A stretch of 64,000 bases of DNA from CAZSDW01 sp964605705 (GTDB lineage Bacteria > Fidelibacterota > UBA2242): contig CAZSDW010000013.1 of NCBI GenBank assembly GCA_964605705.1, positions 13,679-77,678 of the forward strand, written 5' to 3'. This document shows, piece after piece, positions 46,906 to 56,236 of this stretch. The notes beneath the pieces are model-generated. The model was given only the letters and a program-made list of their open reading frames with translations. It was not told the origin of the DNA and searched no databases. The stretch's first letter is position 1. Each line of letters starts with the position of its first letter. Position numbers and translations under genes: made by a program.

Positions 46906-49041
46906 ATGACCAGACGAATATTCCATCATTCAATCCCCGGGCTGCTGTTTTTAATAATGTTGCCGCTTTGGCAGTATTGCAGTAACTCGGGTATCGATCG
47001 CCAAGCCCTGGTTCAGCGCCACATTCCTGTATCGTATAATGCCGATCCGCTGTCGCCTTTTACGGTCGGCAATGGTGAATTTGCCTTTACGGTGGATATT
47101 ACTGGTTTGCAGACGTTTCCCGAATATTATGAAAGCGGGATTCCGTTGGGAACACAGTCCCAATGGGGCTGGCACAGTGTCCCGAATCCTGAAAATTTTA
47201 CACTGGATCAGACGTTCGAATATCATGCTACTTATGGACGAATGGTAGCCTATGCCGGAAACCAACACTCTCCAGCCGGTCAGTGGCTGCGGGCGAATCC
47301 CCATCGATTGCATCTCGGGAAAATTGGTCTGAAAATTATCAAAGCCGATGGTACGGATGCGCAGTTGTCGGACATTTCCAATATCCACCAGAAAGCGGAT
47401 ATCTGGGAAGGTATTATCAAAAGTTCCTTTCAGATTGATGATGAATCGGTATCTGTGGAAACTGCCTGCCACCCGGATTTTGACCAGATTGCGGCTCGGA
47501 TCCAATCGGAATTATTAAAATCCGACAGAATCCAAATTACCGTTGATTTTCCCTATGGTTCCTTAGCCTGGGGGAAACAGTCAGCAGACTGGAACAGTCC
47601 TGAAAAACACAGCTCGGAAATCATTTTCCGGGATAAACATTCGGTATTGATCCGGCGGATTCTCGATGAAACTCACTATTTTGTTCAAATACAATGGAAT
47701 AGCCCGGCAATCCTGAGACAGGCAGCGGAACATACATTTGTTCTCTCAGCGAACGGCGCTGATCACTTGGAATTCGATTGTCAATTTTCCAAAGAACAAC
47801 CGACGAATCCAATCCCGACGGTGGCACAGACTTTTCAAAAATCCTGCGAACACTGGCAACATTTCTGGAAAAATGGTGGTGCTATCGATTTATCACAAAG
47901 CAAAGACCCACGGGCGCACGAGCTGGAAAGAAGAATTGTATTGTCCAGATACTTGACCGCCATTCAATGTGCCGGATCATTGCCGCCACAGGAGACCGGC
48001 TTGACATTCAACAGCTGGTACGGAAAATTCCATCTGGAGATGCACTGGTGGCACGCGGTTCAATTCGCGTTGTGGGGCTATCCGGAACTGTTGGAAAAGA
48101 GCCTGGGCTGGTACGCACGTGTTTTACCGGAAGCCCGACAGATGGCAGAATTGCAGGGCTACAGCGGTGCCCGCTGGCAGAAAATGGTAGGCTGCGACAG
48201 CAGAGAAAGTCCTTCCACGATCGGCGTCTATCTGATCTGGCAGCAGCCCCATCCGATTTACTATGCCGAACTGATGTATAGAAATAAAAAGGATCAGGAA
48301 ACTCTTGAAAAGTATCAGAATCTGGTTTTTAAAACGGCAGAATTTATGGCATCCTATGCCCATTGGGACGCTGAAAATGAGCGCTATGTATTGGGACCGC
48401 CATTGATTCCGGCTCAGGAAATTTATTCCCCGGACTCCACCTGGAACCCGACCTTCGAATTGTCCTACTGGGCATTTGGTTTGAAAACAGCCCAGAAATG
48501 GCGTGAGCAGCTCGGTTTGGAACGTGTCGAAAAATGGGATCACGTTCTTGAACATCTTTCAAAGTTTCCCATCAGTAACGGATTGTATCAAAATGCCGAA
48601 ATAGTGCTGAATACCTTTGAAGACAGTTGCCAGCGGAACGACCATCCGACACTGCTGGGTGCTTTCGGAATGCTGCCCAATGATTCCATCGATGTTGAGA
48701 TAATGACCCATACACTGGAAAAGGTCATGGAATCCTGGAACTGGGAAAATACCTGGGGCTGGGATTATCCGCTGATCGCCATGACGGCGGCACGGGTCGG
48801 GAAACCGGAAATTGCAATCGAAGCTCTAATGCTGGATGTTCAGAAAAATACTTACCTGCTGAACGGTCATAATTATCAAAATGAAACATTGCCGATATAT
48901 CTTCCCGGTAATGGTGGAATACTAACCGCGGTGGCGATGATGGCAGCCGGTTGGGATGGCGCACCCGATATCAAAGCACCCGGTTTCCCGAAAGACGGCA
49001 ACTGGGTCGTGAAATATGAAGGCTTGACACCTTTATTTTAA
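46906..49041 (+). CDS. Exported glycosidase-like protein with predicted (alpha/alpha)6 barrel, family unassigned
   Basis: This 711-residue protein has an N-terminal hydrophobic export segment with a Cys (LPLWQYCSNS), though not a canonical lipobox. The N-terminal half looks like a beta-sandwich opening with NADPLSPFTVGNGEFAFTVD and LQTFPEYYESGIPLGT. The C-terminal half is helical and aromatic: NSWYGKFHLEMHWWHAVQFA, GYPELLEKSLGWYARVLPEA, FELSYWAFGLKTAQKWRE. This two-part plan resembles the GH65/GH95/GH78-like six-hairpin glycosidases, but I cannot place it in a named family. Glu in FHLEMHWWH is a candidate catalytic acid. It leads the glucuronoxylan module directly before GH31, so an exo-glycosidase on xylan side chains is a reasonable guess. 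Confidence 0.6.
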   Translation: MTRRIFHHSIPGLLFLIMLPLWQYCSNSGIDRQALVQRHIPVSYNADPLSPFTVGNGEFAFTVDITGLQTFPEYYESGIPLGTQSQWGWHSVPNPENFTLDQTFEYHATYGRMVAYAGNQHSPAGQWLRANPHRLHLGKIGLKIIKADGTDAQLSDISNIHQKADIWEGIIKSSFQIDDESVSVETACHPDFDQIAARIQSELLKSDRIQITVDFPYGSLAWGKQSADWNSPEKHSSEIIFRDKHSVLIRRILDETHYFVQIQWNSPAILRQAAEHTFVLSANGADHLEFDCQFSKEQPTNPIPTVAQTFQKSCEHWQHFWKNGGAIDLSQSKDPRAHELERRIVLSRYLTAIQCAGSLPPQETGLTFNSWYGKFHLEMHWWHAVQFALWGYPELLEKSLGWYARVLPEARQMAELQGYSGARWQKMVGCDSRESPSTIGVYLIWQQPHPIYYAELMYRNKKDQETLEKYQNLVFKTAEFMASYAHWDAENERYVLGPPLIPAQEIYSPDSTWNPTFELSYWAFGLKTAQKWREQLGLERVEKWDHVLEHLSKFPISNGLYQNAEIVLNTFEDSCQRNDHPTLLGAFGMLPNDSIDVEIMTHTLEKVMESWNWENTWGWDYPLIAMTAARVGKPEIAIEALMLDVQKNTYLLNGHNYQNETLPIYLPGNGGILTAVAMMAAGWDGAPDIKAPGFPKDGNWVVKYEGLTPLF

Positions 49042-49066
49042 ATTTAAAAATCAGGAGAATTCCGAA

Positions 49067-51322
49067 ATGCGTAAAATATTTCATGTTCAAATATTATTAT
49101 TGTCCATCTTGTTGATTTCTGCCTGTTCATCCAGAATGACTCCGGACTGGGAGAACAGCAATTTTAAAGTTACTCTGGAGAATAACCGCCTGGATCTCTT
49201 TTGGGGGCAATTGAAAATCCTGGATGATGTGGAATTTGCATTCAATTTCATCAAACCGGCAACCGTCACGATCAAAGAAACAACGGCAAACTCACTGGTT
49301 TTAACGTTGCAGTTTGACGAAAAAGACGGTTTTTATGATGATTTTCCGAAAGCAGTGCTCCTGACAATTTCCTGTGTGAATAACCGGATTCATTTCTTTG
49401 CCGGGCACGAGCGATTTCGTCATATTACGGTGACGATGAAAGACCAGGATGAGCACTATTTCGGCTTGATTGAAAAACTCTATCCGAACAATGACAAAAA
49501 TCCTGATCTGCGCGGCAACACCATCGATGTTGAGGTCTATGCCTACGGCAATCGCAATTACTCTGAAAATTATGCTTCTGCTTACTCGGCATTCTACATG
49601 AGCAGCCGGGGCTACGGCAGTTTTTTTGATACCTTTGCCAAGGGGCGCTACCAGCTGGGCGTGGAAGGTAAAACCGAATTGTATCACCAGACCGATAAAC
49701 TGGATTGGTATATTTTTTATGGTCCTACCGGCGATAAAATTCACAAAGAATACTACGAGGTCATCGGTAAACCGAAGACGATTCCGCTCTGGGCGTGCGG
49801 TCCGATTTTCTGGCGGGATATGAATTTTGGCGGCAAAGATGAAATCCTGGATGACATTCAAAAATTCACCGAGCTGGAAATCCCGCTGACCGCCTGCTGG
49901 GTGGATCGTCCCTACAGCCACGGCGGGCACGAGTGGTCGAAGATGGATTTCAACGAAAATTTTGCCGTACCGGAGACATGGATCCGGACCATCAATGATA
50001 AATACGGATTGGAATTTATGACCTGGGTCGGTTCGCTGACCTTCTCAGATATGGATTTTCCGGGATTGTTGCCAAATTATATGACCTATATCGACCTGAC
50101 TGATCCCGAGGCGCTGGCGGAATTTGAAAAGCAGTTGGTTCAGCATCAGTATTCGGTAGGTGTGAGAGGGCACAAAATGGATCGCGCCGATGAATATTTT
50201 CCCGTGACTGCTCAGTGGCACGATCCAATCAGCGAATCGGAATCCCGCAATAAGTATGTCTATCTTTATTCAAAAGTAATCCATGAATTTCTAAAAAAGG
50301 CATGGGGCGCGGATCAGTTTAATTTTGCCCGAGCCGCCTATCACCGGACACAGCCTTATCTCAGCGCTGTCTGGGGTGGCGACAGCCGCTCCAACTGGAC
50401 CGGTATGGCGGGCAGTCAGGCAAATGCCATGCGTTGCGGATACCAGGGTTTTCCAGTCTGGGGTAACGATACCGGTGGTTATCTGGGGGAAGGTCGGATC
50501 GACGAAAAACTCTATATTCGCTGGCTGCAGTGGAGCGCCTGGAATGGCATGTTCGAGGTGAAGATTGATGGCTCCGGCGGCAGCGGCGAGGATCGTCCGC
50601 CATGGAAATATTCCGAAACATTGCAAAAAGTGTATAAAGAACTGGCTGATCAACGAATGAAACTGTTGCCCTATATTTATTCGGTGGTAAACTCCTCCTA
50701 TAAAAATGGTGTGGCGATGAAACCACTGAGTTATTGCTATCCCGGCGATCCCCAGACTTACAGCATCTGGGATGAATACATTTTTGGCACGGCTTTTTTA
50801 GTGGCGCCGGTGTTTACGGAAAACGACCGCCGTGAGATTTATCTGCCTGCAGGCAGGTGGATCGAGTATTATCATCAAAATAATTTCTATTGCGGTCCGA
50901 CGACCATAACCATGGATGTTCCGGTGACGGAGGTTCCGGTGTTTTTACGGTTGAATTCTATCTATGTCACCGGTGATATTTTCCGTGGAAATTCGAAAAT
51001 CTGGAAGAATGAGCTGGATGGAAATGAAATTGTGAAAATTCACCTGGTGCCCGGCGACACTGGCGAACAGACCTGCTTCGATTATGTGGATTATTTTGCA
51101 GACAACCGTGAAAAGACGATGATCTTGAAAAGCGAATCGTCAAAACTGGTTTTCGATTCCGATGCTATTGCCACTGCGGCGGAGCTTATCCTGGAAAATC
51201 ATAAGCAGCCGGAAAAGGTGCTCCTGAATGGCAAACAGGTGACAATTGACTATAATCAGCAAACGCGCTGTGCCACGATACAGGTCGAAGCAAATACTGA
51301 TATTCACTTGGAGATTTATTAG
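49067..51322 (+). CDS. GH31 alpha-glycosidase lipoprotein (alpha-xylosidase/glucosidase type)
   Basis: This 751-residue lipoprotein has the lipobox region LLISACSS, so Cys20 is the probable lipidation site. The GH31 (beta/alpha)8 barrel shows IPLWACGPIFWRDMNFGG, TACWVDRPYSHGG, a nucleophile Asp372 in GHKMDRADEY and an acid/base Asp439 in WGGDSRSNW. The FPVWGNDTGGYLG motif follows. The C-terminal part is the usual GH31 beta-sandwich. It would remove alpha-linked xylose, glucose or another residue from hemicellulose oligomers; specificity cannot be read from sequence here. It is followed two bases after the stop by the GH43 gene, in a run of xylan genes. AGGAG precedes the start. Confidence 0.88.
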   Translation: MRKIFHVQILLLSILLISACSSRMTPDWENSNFKVTLENNRLDLFWGQLKILDDVEFAFNFIKPATVTIKETTANSLVLTLQFDEKDGFYDDFPKAVLLTISCVNNRIHFFAGHERFRHITVTMKDQDEHYFGLIEKLYPNNDKNPDLRGNTIDVEVYAYGNRNYSENYASAYSAFYMSSRGYGSFFDTFAKGRYQLGVEGKTELYHQTDKLDWYIFYGPTGDKIHKEYYEVIGKPKTIPLWACGPIFWRDMNFGGKDEILDDIQKFTELEIPLTACWVDRPYSHGGHEWSKMDFNENFAVPETWIRTINDKYGLEFMTWVGSLTFSDMDFPGLLPNYMTYIDLTDPEALAEFEKQLVQHQYSVGVRGHKMDRADEYFPVTAQWHDPISESESRNKYVYLYSKVIHEFLKKAWGADQFNFARAAYHRTQPYLSAVWGGDSRSNWTGMAGSQANAMRCGYQGFPVWGNDTGGYLGEGRIDEKLYIRWLQWSAWNGMFEVKIDGSGGSGEDRPPWKYSETLQKVYKELADQRMKLLPYIYSVVNSSYKNGVAMKPLSYCYPGDPQTYSIWDEYIFGTAFLVAPVFTENDRREIYLPAGRWIEYYHQNNFYCGPTTITMDVPVTEVPVFLRLNSIYVTGDIFRGNSKIWKNELDGNEIVKIHLVPGDTGEQTCFDYVDYFADNREKTMILKSESSKLVFDSDAIATAAELILENHKQPEKVLLNGKQVTIDYNQQTRCATIQVEANTDIHLEIY

Positions 51323-51323
51323 A

Positions 51324-52904
51324 ATGCCCAGACAATTCACACATAATGTATTGATAGCATTTCTTTTAATGATAAACATTTATGCCGGGGACTGGGTGGC
51401 AGATTTGGGAAATGGTCGTTATCAGAATCCGATCCTGTTCGCCGATTATTCCGATCCCGATGTGATCCGGGTTGCTGATGATTATTATATGGTGGCGTCG
51501 AGTTTCAATTGCATGCCGGGCATTCCGGTGCTGCATTCCAAGGATCTGGTGAACTGGACGATTATCGGGCATGTTTATAATAAATTGCCGTTCGAGAAAT
51601 ATGATAAGCCGGTGCATGGACAGGGTTCCTGGGCACCATCGATCCGTTTTCATGATGGACTGTTTTATGTTTATTTCTGCACACCTCACGAAGGACTTTT
51701 TGTGGCGACGACTGATAATCCCGCCGGTCAATGGAAACTTGAGCATATCGTGGCAGTGGAGATGTGGGAAGATCCCTGCCCGTTCTGGGACGATGATGGT
51801 AATGCCTACCTGGTGCGGAGTAAGTTGCGGGCGGATATACTCTACCTGCATCGCATGAGTAGAGATGGCAAAAAACTGCTGGATAACGGGAAAATTATTT
51901 ATCACAATGTCACTAAACATCCAACGATCGAGGGACCGAAACTCCTCAAGAAGGACAGCTATTACTACATTCTGGCGCCAGCCGGCGGTGTGCCCGTGGG
52001 CTGGCAGACTGTATTGCGCTCGAAAACTATTTACGGACCTTATGAGGATAAAATCGTCCTGCACAGAGGGAATACTGAAATCAATGGACCACACCAGGGC
52101 GGTTTGGTCGAGACCCAGACCGGCGAGTGGTGGTTTGCACATTTCCAGGATCGGGGCGCCTACGGACGGATTGTCCATCTCCAGCCGGTGCACTGGCAGG
52201 ACAACTGGCTCCAGATGGGTGTTGATATCAATAATGATGGCATCGGCGAACCGGTCATGGAATTTCAAAAACCGAATGTCTGTAAAGAATACCCGATTAC
52301 TATTCCACAGACTTCCGACGATTTTGATTCAGAAGAACCGGGCTTGCAGTGGCAGTGGCATGCCAATCCGCAGGATGATTGGTTTTCACTGACTGCGAAT
52401 CCCGGGCAGTTGCGACTTTATAGTATTCAAAACCTGACTCAGAATGGCAATCTTTGGTTTGTGCCCAATCTGCTGTTACAAAAGTTTCCCGCCCCGGCTT
52501 TTGCAGCAAAGACCGAAGTTACCATGAATGCCGATCAGATCAACGAAAAAGCGGGTTTGGTAGTCATGGGTGAGAAATGGGCGTTTGTGGCATTGACGAA
52601 GACCGAACAGGGGCTGATGCTCGGCATGTACACCGGGACTTATGACCGTGAAAATGATGCGACGGAATTGATTGAAGCGGTTCCGTTGAAATCAACTAGT
52701 TGCCTGTTGAAAGTGATCGTCGCTGATACCGCACAATGCCAGTTTTATTATAGCCTGAATGGTCGTAAATTTATTCCGATTGGTCAGCCATTTACTGCAA
52801 CGAAAGGGCGCTGGGTCGGTGCCAAAGTTGGATTGTTCAATGTGAATCCCAATATGGCAGAGAGTAATGGCTATGCGGATTTTGACTGGTTCAGAGTCGA
52901 ATAA
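51324..52904 (+). CDS. GH43 beta-xylosidase/alpha-L-arabinofuranosidase with C-terminal ConA-like domain
   Basis: This protein of about 526 residues has an export signal. The N-terminal GH43 five-blade propeller contains a catalytic base Asp in ADYSDPDVIRV, an Asp in WEDPCPFWDDDG as pKa modulator, and an acid Glu in IEGPKLLKK. Further blocks are SWAPSIRFHDGLFYVYF and GPHQGGLVET. The C-terminal domain, from about 335 to the end, is the beta-xylosidase-type concanavalin-like sandwich (DDFDSEEPGLQWQWHANP, AGLVVMGEKWAFVAL, VGLFNVNPN, ADFDWFRVE). It releases xylose or arabinose from xylan oligomers. The frame is open upstream to 51246, overlapping GH31, but the ATG at 51324, with GGAG 10 nt upstream and the export signal, is the sensible start. 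Confidence 0.9.
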   Translation: MPRQFTHNVLIAFLLMINIYAGDWVADLGNGRYQNPILFADYSDPDVIRVADDYYMVASSFNCMPGIPVLHSKDLVNWTIIGHVYNKLPFEKYDKPVHGQGSWAPSIRFHDGLFYVYFCTPHEGLFVATTDNPAGQWKLEHIVAVEMWEDPCPFWDDDGNAYLVRSKLRADILYLHRMSRDGKKLLDNGKIIYHNVTKHPTIEGPKLLKKDSYYYILAPAGGVPVGWQTVLRSKTIYGPYEDKIVLHRGNTEINGPHQGGLVETQTGEWWFAHFQDRGAYGRIVHLQPVHWQDNWLQMGVDINNDGIGEPVMEFQKPNVCKEYPITIPQTSDDFDSEEPGLQWQWHANPQDDWFSLTANPGQLRLYSIQNLTQNGNLWFVPNLLLQKFPAPAFAAKTEVTMNADQINEKAGLVVMGEKWAFVALTKTEQGLMLGMYTGTYDRENDATELIEAVPLKSTSCLLKVIVADTAQCQFYYSLNGRKFIPIGQPFTATKGRWVGAKVGLFNVNPNMAESNGYADFDWFRVE

Positions 52905-52919
52905 ATATCCAGGGAGCGA

Positions 52920-55070
52920 ATGAAAAAAAGAACAACATATTTCATTCTTTTTATGGTACTATTAAATATGCTGGCGTATGCCGATGACGGCTATCGGCTC
53001 TGGCTGAAATACGATCAGGTCTCCAATCCGCAGCTGCTGAAAAATTATCAGAAATCAATTCATGGCTGGATGGTCACCGATACATCTCCGACAATCACGG
53101 CTGCGAAGTCTGAATTAAAAAACGGATTGAATGGATTATTTGGAAAGTCGGTTCCTGAAATGGATCAGTTGAAAAAAAGTACAGTGCTTGCGGGAACTTA
53201 TAAAAATACATCAATAATAGCTGAATTGAAGTTGGAGAGTGAACTGGCGAAATTAGGTGACGAAGGATTTCTGATCCGCAGTGTAATCCTCGATAAGAAA
53301 AATACGATTGTCATTACAGCCAATGAAGATATCGGTGTGCTCTACGGCGTATTCCATTTTTTGAAACTGCTGCAGACACAACAATCCATCGATAATCTGA
53401 ATATTATCCAATCACCCAAAATTCAACTACGGGTGCTGAATCACTGGGACAATCTCGACCGCACAGTGGAACGGGGTTATGCTGGATTTTCACTCTGGGA
53501 CTGGCAGAAGCTGCCGGATTATATTCATAAATATTATATCGATTATGCCCGGGCGAATGCCTCGATCGGGATTAATGGGACAGTCTTGAATAATGTCAAT
53601 GCCAATCCGCTGATCCTGACCCCGCTTTATCTGGAAAAAGTCGCTGCGCTGGCGGATGCATTCCGACCCTATGGTCTGAAAGTGTATTTATCGATAAAAT
53701 TCAGTGCGCCGATTGACATTGGCGGTCTTGAAGTTTCAGATCCGTTTGACACGCAGGTGCAGGAATGGTGGGAAGCAAAGACTCAGGAAATTTATGCTCT
53801 GATTCCCGATTTCGGCGGATTCCTGGTGAAAGCCAATTCCGAGGGACAGCCGGGTCCGCAGCGCTATGGACACACGCATGCCGATGGCGCGAATATGCTG
53901 GCGGATGCGCTGAAACCGTATGGCGGCGTTGTGATGTGGCGAGCCTTTGTCTATGATGCGGACAACAAAGAAGACCGGGCAAAACAAGCGTATAATGAAT
54001 TTAAACCGCTGGATGGCAAATTCCGGGATAATGTGCTGGTTCAGGTGAAAAACGGTCCGATCGATTTTCAGCCCCGGGAGCCGTTTCATCCGATGTTCGG
54101 CGGGATGCCGCAGACTCCGTTGATGATGGAATTCCAGATTACCCAGGAATATCTCGGTTTCAGCACGCATCTGGTTTATCTCGGGACACTCTATGAAGAA
54201 GTGCTGGATGCGGATACCTACGCGAACGGTAAAGGTTCAACAGTGGGAAAAGTAATCGACGGATCACTGGACAATCGCAGCATTTCCGGTATCGCGGGAG
54301 TGGCAAATACCGGTACTGATCGCAACTGGACAGGGCATCTTTTCGGGCAGGCGAACTGGTATGCCTTTGGGCGCTTAGCCTGGGACTACGAGCTATCAGC
54401 GGGAGATATTGCCGCAGAGTGGATCCGAATGACACTGACCAACAATCCGGAAATTGTACAAAAAATCCAGACAATGATGATGGTGTCCCGGGAGAATACG
54501 GTGAATTACATGACTCCGCTGGGATTGCATCATATCATGGGCTGGAGTCATCACTACGGACCGGCGCCGTGGATCAAAGACAAGCATCGTGATGACTGGA
54601 CGTCGGTTTACTATCACAAAGCCGATAGCATGGGCATTGGATTTGACAGGACGGCAACTGGCAGCAACGCCGTAAGTCAGTATCATTCGCCGGTGGCTGA
54701 AAAATTTGCCTCTATGGAAACCTGCCCCGATGAGTACCTGCTCTGGTTTCATCACCTGGACTGGGATTATAAGATGAAGTCCGGCAAAACGCTATGGGAA
54801 GAACTGTGTTATCATTATTACGATGGTGCCGATGCAGTCCGAAAAATGGTGGAGGACTGGGATGGACTTCAGGGAAAAATTGACAGTAAGAGTTTTTGCC
54901 ATGTCCAGAAAATGCTTAAAATCCAGGTTAAAGAGGCAAAATGGTGGCGGAATGCCTGTGTGCTCTTTTTTCAAACCTTTTCACAACGCCCAATTCCGGA
55001 TGGTCTGGAAAAACCGGATAGAACGCTGGCGTATTACCAGAATTTGTCATTTCCCTATGCACCAAAGTAA
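52920..55070 (+). CDS. GH67 alpha-glucuronidase
   Basis: This 716-residue enzyme has a signal peptide and the GH67 three-domain plan. The N-terminal beta domain runs to about 150. The (beta/alpha)8 barrel shows LRVLNHWDNLDRTVERGYAG, the catalytic Glu308 in VKANSEGQPGPQRYG, GGVVMWRAFVYDA and QVKNGPIDFQPREPFHPMF. The C-terminal helical domain includes GLHHIMGWSHHYGP. It cleaves (4-O-methyl)glucuronic acid from the non-reducing-end xylose of glucuronoxylan oligomers. The released glucuronate can pass into the uronate operon of this window. AGGGAG precedes the ATG. The lack of a tail is in keeping with periplasmic action on GH10/GH30 products. Confidence 0.95.
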   Translation: MKKRTTYFILFMVLLNMLAYADDGYRLWLKYDQVSNPQLLKNYQKSIHGWMVTDTSPTITAAKSELKNGLNGLFGKSVPEMDQLKKSTVLAGTYKNTSIIAELKLESELAKLGDEGFLIRSVILDKKNTIVITANEDIGVLYGVFHFLKLLQTQQSIDNLNIIQSPKIQLRVLNHWDNLDRTVERGYAGFSLWDWQKLPDYIHKYYIDYARANASIGINGTVLNNVNANPLILTPLYLEKVAALADAFRPYGLKVYLSIKFSAPIDIGGLEVSDPFDTQVQEWWEAKTQEIYALIPDFGGFLVKANSEGQPGPQRYGHTHADGANMLADALKPYGGVVMWRAFVYDADNKEDRAKQAYNEFKPLDGKFRDNVLVQVKNGPIDFQPREPFHPMFGGMPQTPLMMEFQITQEYLGFSTHLVYLGTLYEEVLDADTYANGKGSTVGKVIDGSLDNRSISGIAGVANTGTDRNWTGHLFGQANWYAFGRLAWDYELSAGDIAAEWIRMTLTNNPEIVQKIQTMMMVSRENTVNYMTPLGLHHIMGWSHHYGPAPWIKDKHRDDWTSVYYHKADSMGIGFDRTATGSNAVSQYHSPVAEKFASMETCPDEYLLWFHHLDWDYKMKSGKTLWEELCYHYYDGADAVRKMVEDWDGLQGKIDSKSFCHVQKMLKIQVKEAKWWRNACVLFFQTFSQRPIPDGLEKPDRTLAYYQNLSFPYAPK

Positions 55071-55091
55071 TTATCAGAAACAGGAGAATCA

Positions 55092-56228
55092 ATGCAATAT
55101 CGATCCGGACTTTTAAATATCTGTAAACCGATTATACTAAGTTTAATGCTGATATTTACTTCGCTTGGGCAGGAGGATCAGCCGACGCTGAAAGCCGCAT
55201 TCGAGGGTAAATATTATATCGGTGTGGCTGTCAATGGCTATCAGATACTGGGGAATGACAGCAAGTCCATGGAAATTATCAAAACCCAGTTTAACAGCCT
55301 GACGCCGGAGAACTTCACCAAGTGGGAGCGCATTCATCCGGAACCGGATGAGTATAATTTTGCAGTGGTTGACAGCTTTGTAAAATTTGGAGAACAGCAG
55401 AATATGTTTATGGTCGGGCATTGCCTTGTTTGGCAATTTCAGACACCAAGCTGGGTTTTTAAGAATGATTCTAAAAACCTGTCTGATCGGGATGTGCTTT
55501 TGGCGGTCTTGAAAGATCATATATTCACAGTTGTCGGACGCTATAAGGGAAAAATTGGTGGCTGGGATGTGGTAAACGAGGCGTTCAGTGATGACGGCAA
55601 ACTCAAAAAAACGAGATGGCTCGGGATCATCGGGGAAGATTATATTGAGAAAGCATTTGTATGGGCGCATGAAGCCGATCCCGGGGCGGAACTCTATTAT
55701 AACGATTATAATATGTATGTGCCGGAGAAACGGGATGCCGTTGTGAAATTTGTCAGGGAACTTCAGTCCAAAGGCGTACCGATTCACGGCATCGGGATGC
55801 AGGGTCACTGGGGACTGAATTATCCGTCGCTTGAGGATCTGGAAGCCGCCATTGTGGCTTATGGCGAACTGGGATTGTCGGTTCACATTACTGAATTGGA
55901 TATTAATGTGCTGCCGGACCCTTTCGAAAACCAGGGTGCTGATATAACGTTCAGATTTAAACGTCGCAAAGCGATGAATCCCTATCCCGATGCATTACCC
56001 GATTCCATGCAGATGGTTCAAAGTGAGCGGTATGCTGAAATTTTTAAGGTTTTCAATAAGCATAGCGATATCGTCGAAAGAGTGACATTATGGGGAGTCC
56101 ATGACGGGCTATCCTGGCGCAATTACTGGCCGATCCGTGGGCGCACGGCGTATCCGCTGTTATTTGACCGGAATTATCAACCGAAACCGGCATTTTATGC
56201 CGTAATTAAAACGGTCAAGGAAGAGTGA
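55092..56228 (+). CDS. Endo-1,4-beta-xylanase, GH10 family
   Basis: This 378-residue enzyme has a short signal peptide. The GH10 barrel contains NSLTPENFTKWERIHPEPD, GHCLVWQFQTPSWVF, acid/base Glu163 in GWDVVNEAF, YYNDYNMY and nucleophile Glu268 in HITELDI. The WGVHDGLSWRNYWP motif follows near the end. It hydrolyses internal xylosidic bonds and makes short aldouronic acids for GH67. There is no sorting tail, so it may be periplasmic. A CAGGAG site lies just before ATG. The downstream GH105 begins at the end of this gene, so the two are probably cotranscribed. Confidence 0.95.
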   Translation: MQYRSGLLNICKPIILSLMLIFTSLGQEDQPTLKAAFEGKYYIGVAVNGYQILGNDSKSMEIIKTQFNSLTPENFTKWERIHPEPDEYNFAVVDSFVKFGEQQNMFMVGHCLVWQFQTPSWVFKNDSKNLSDRDVLLAVLKDHIFTVVGRYKGKIGGWDVVNEAFSDDGKLKKTRWLGIIGEDYIEKAFVWAHEADPGAELYYNDYNMYVPEKRDAVVKFVRELQSKGVPIHGIGMQGHWGLNYPSLEDLEAAIVAYGELGLSVHITELDINVLPDPFENQGADITFRFKRRKAMNPYPDALPDSMQMVQSERYAEIFKVFNKHSDIVERVTLWGVHDGLSWRNYWPIRGRTAYPLLFDRNYQPKPAFYAVIKTVKEE

Positions 56229-56236
56229 GATTTATC

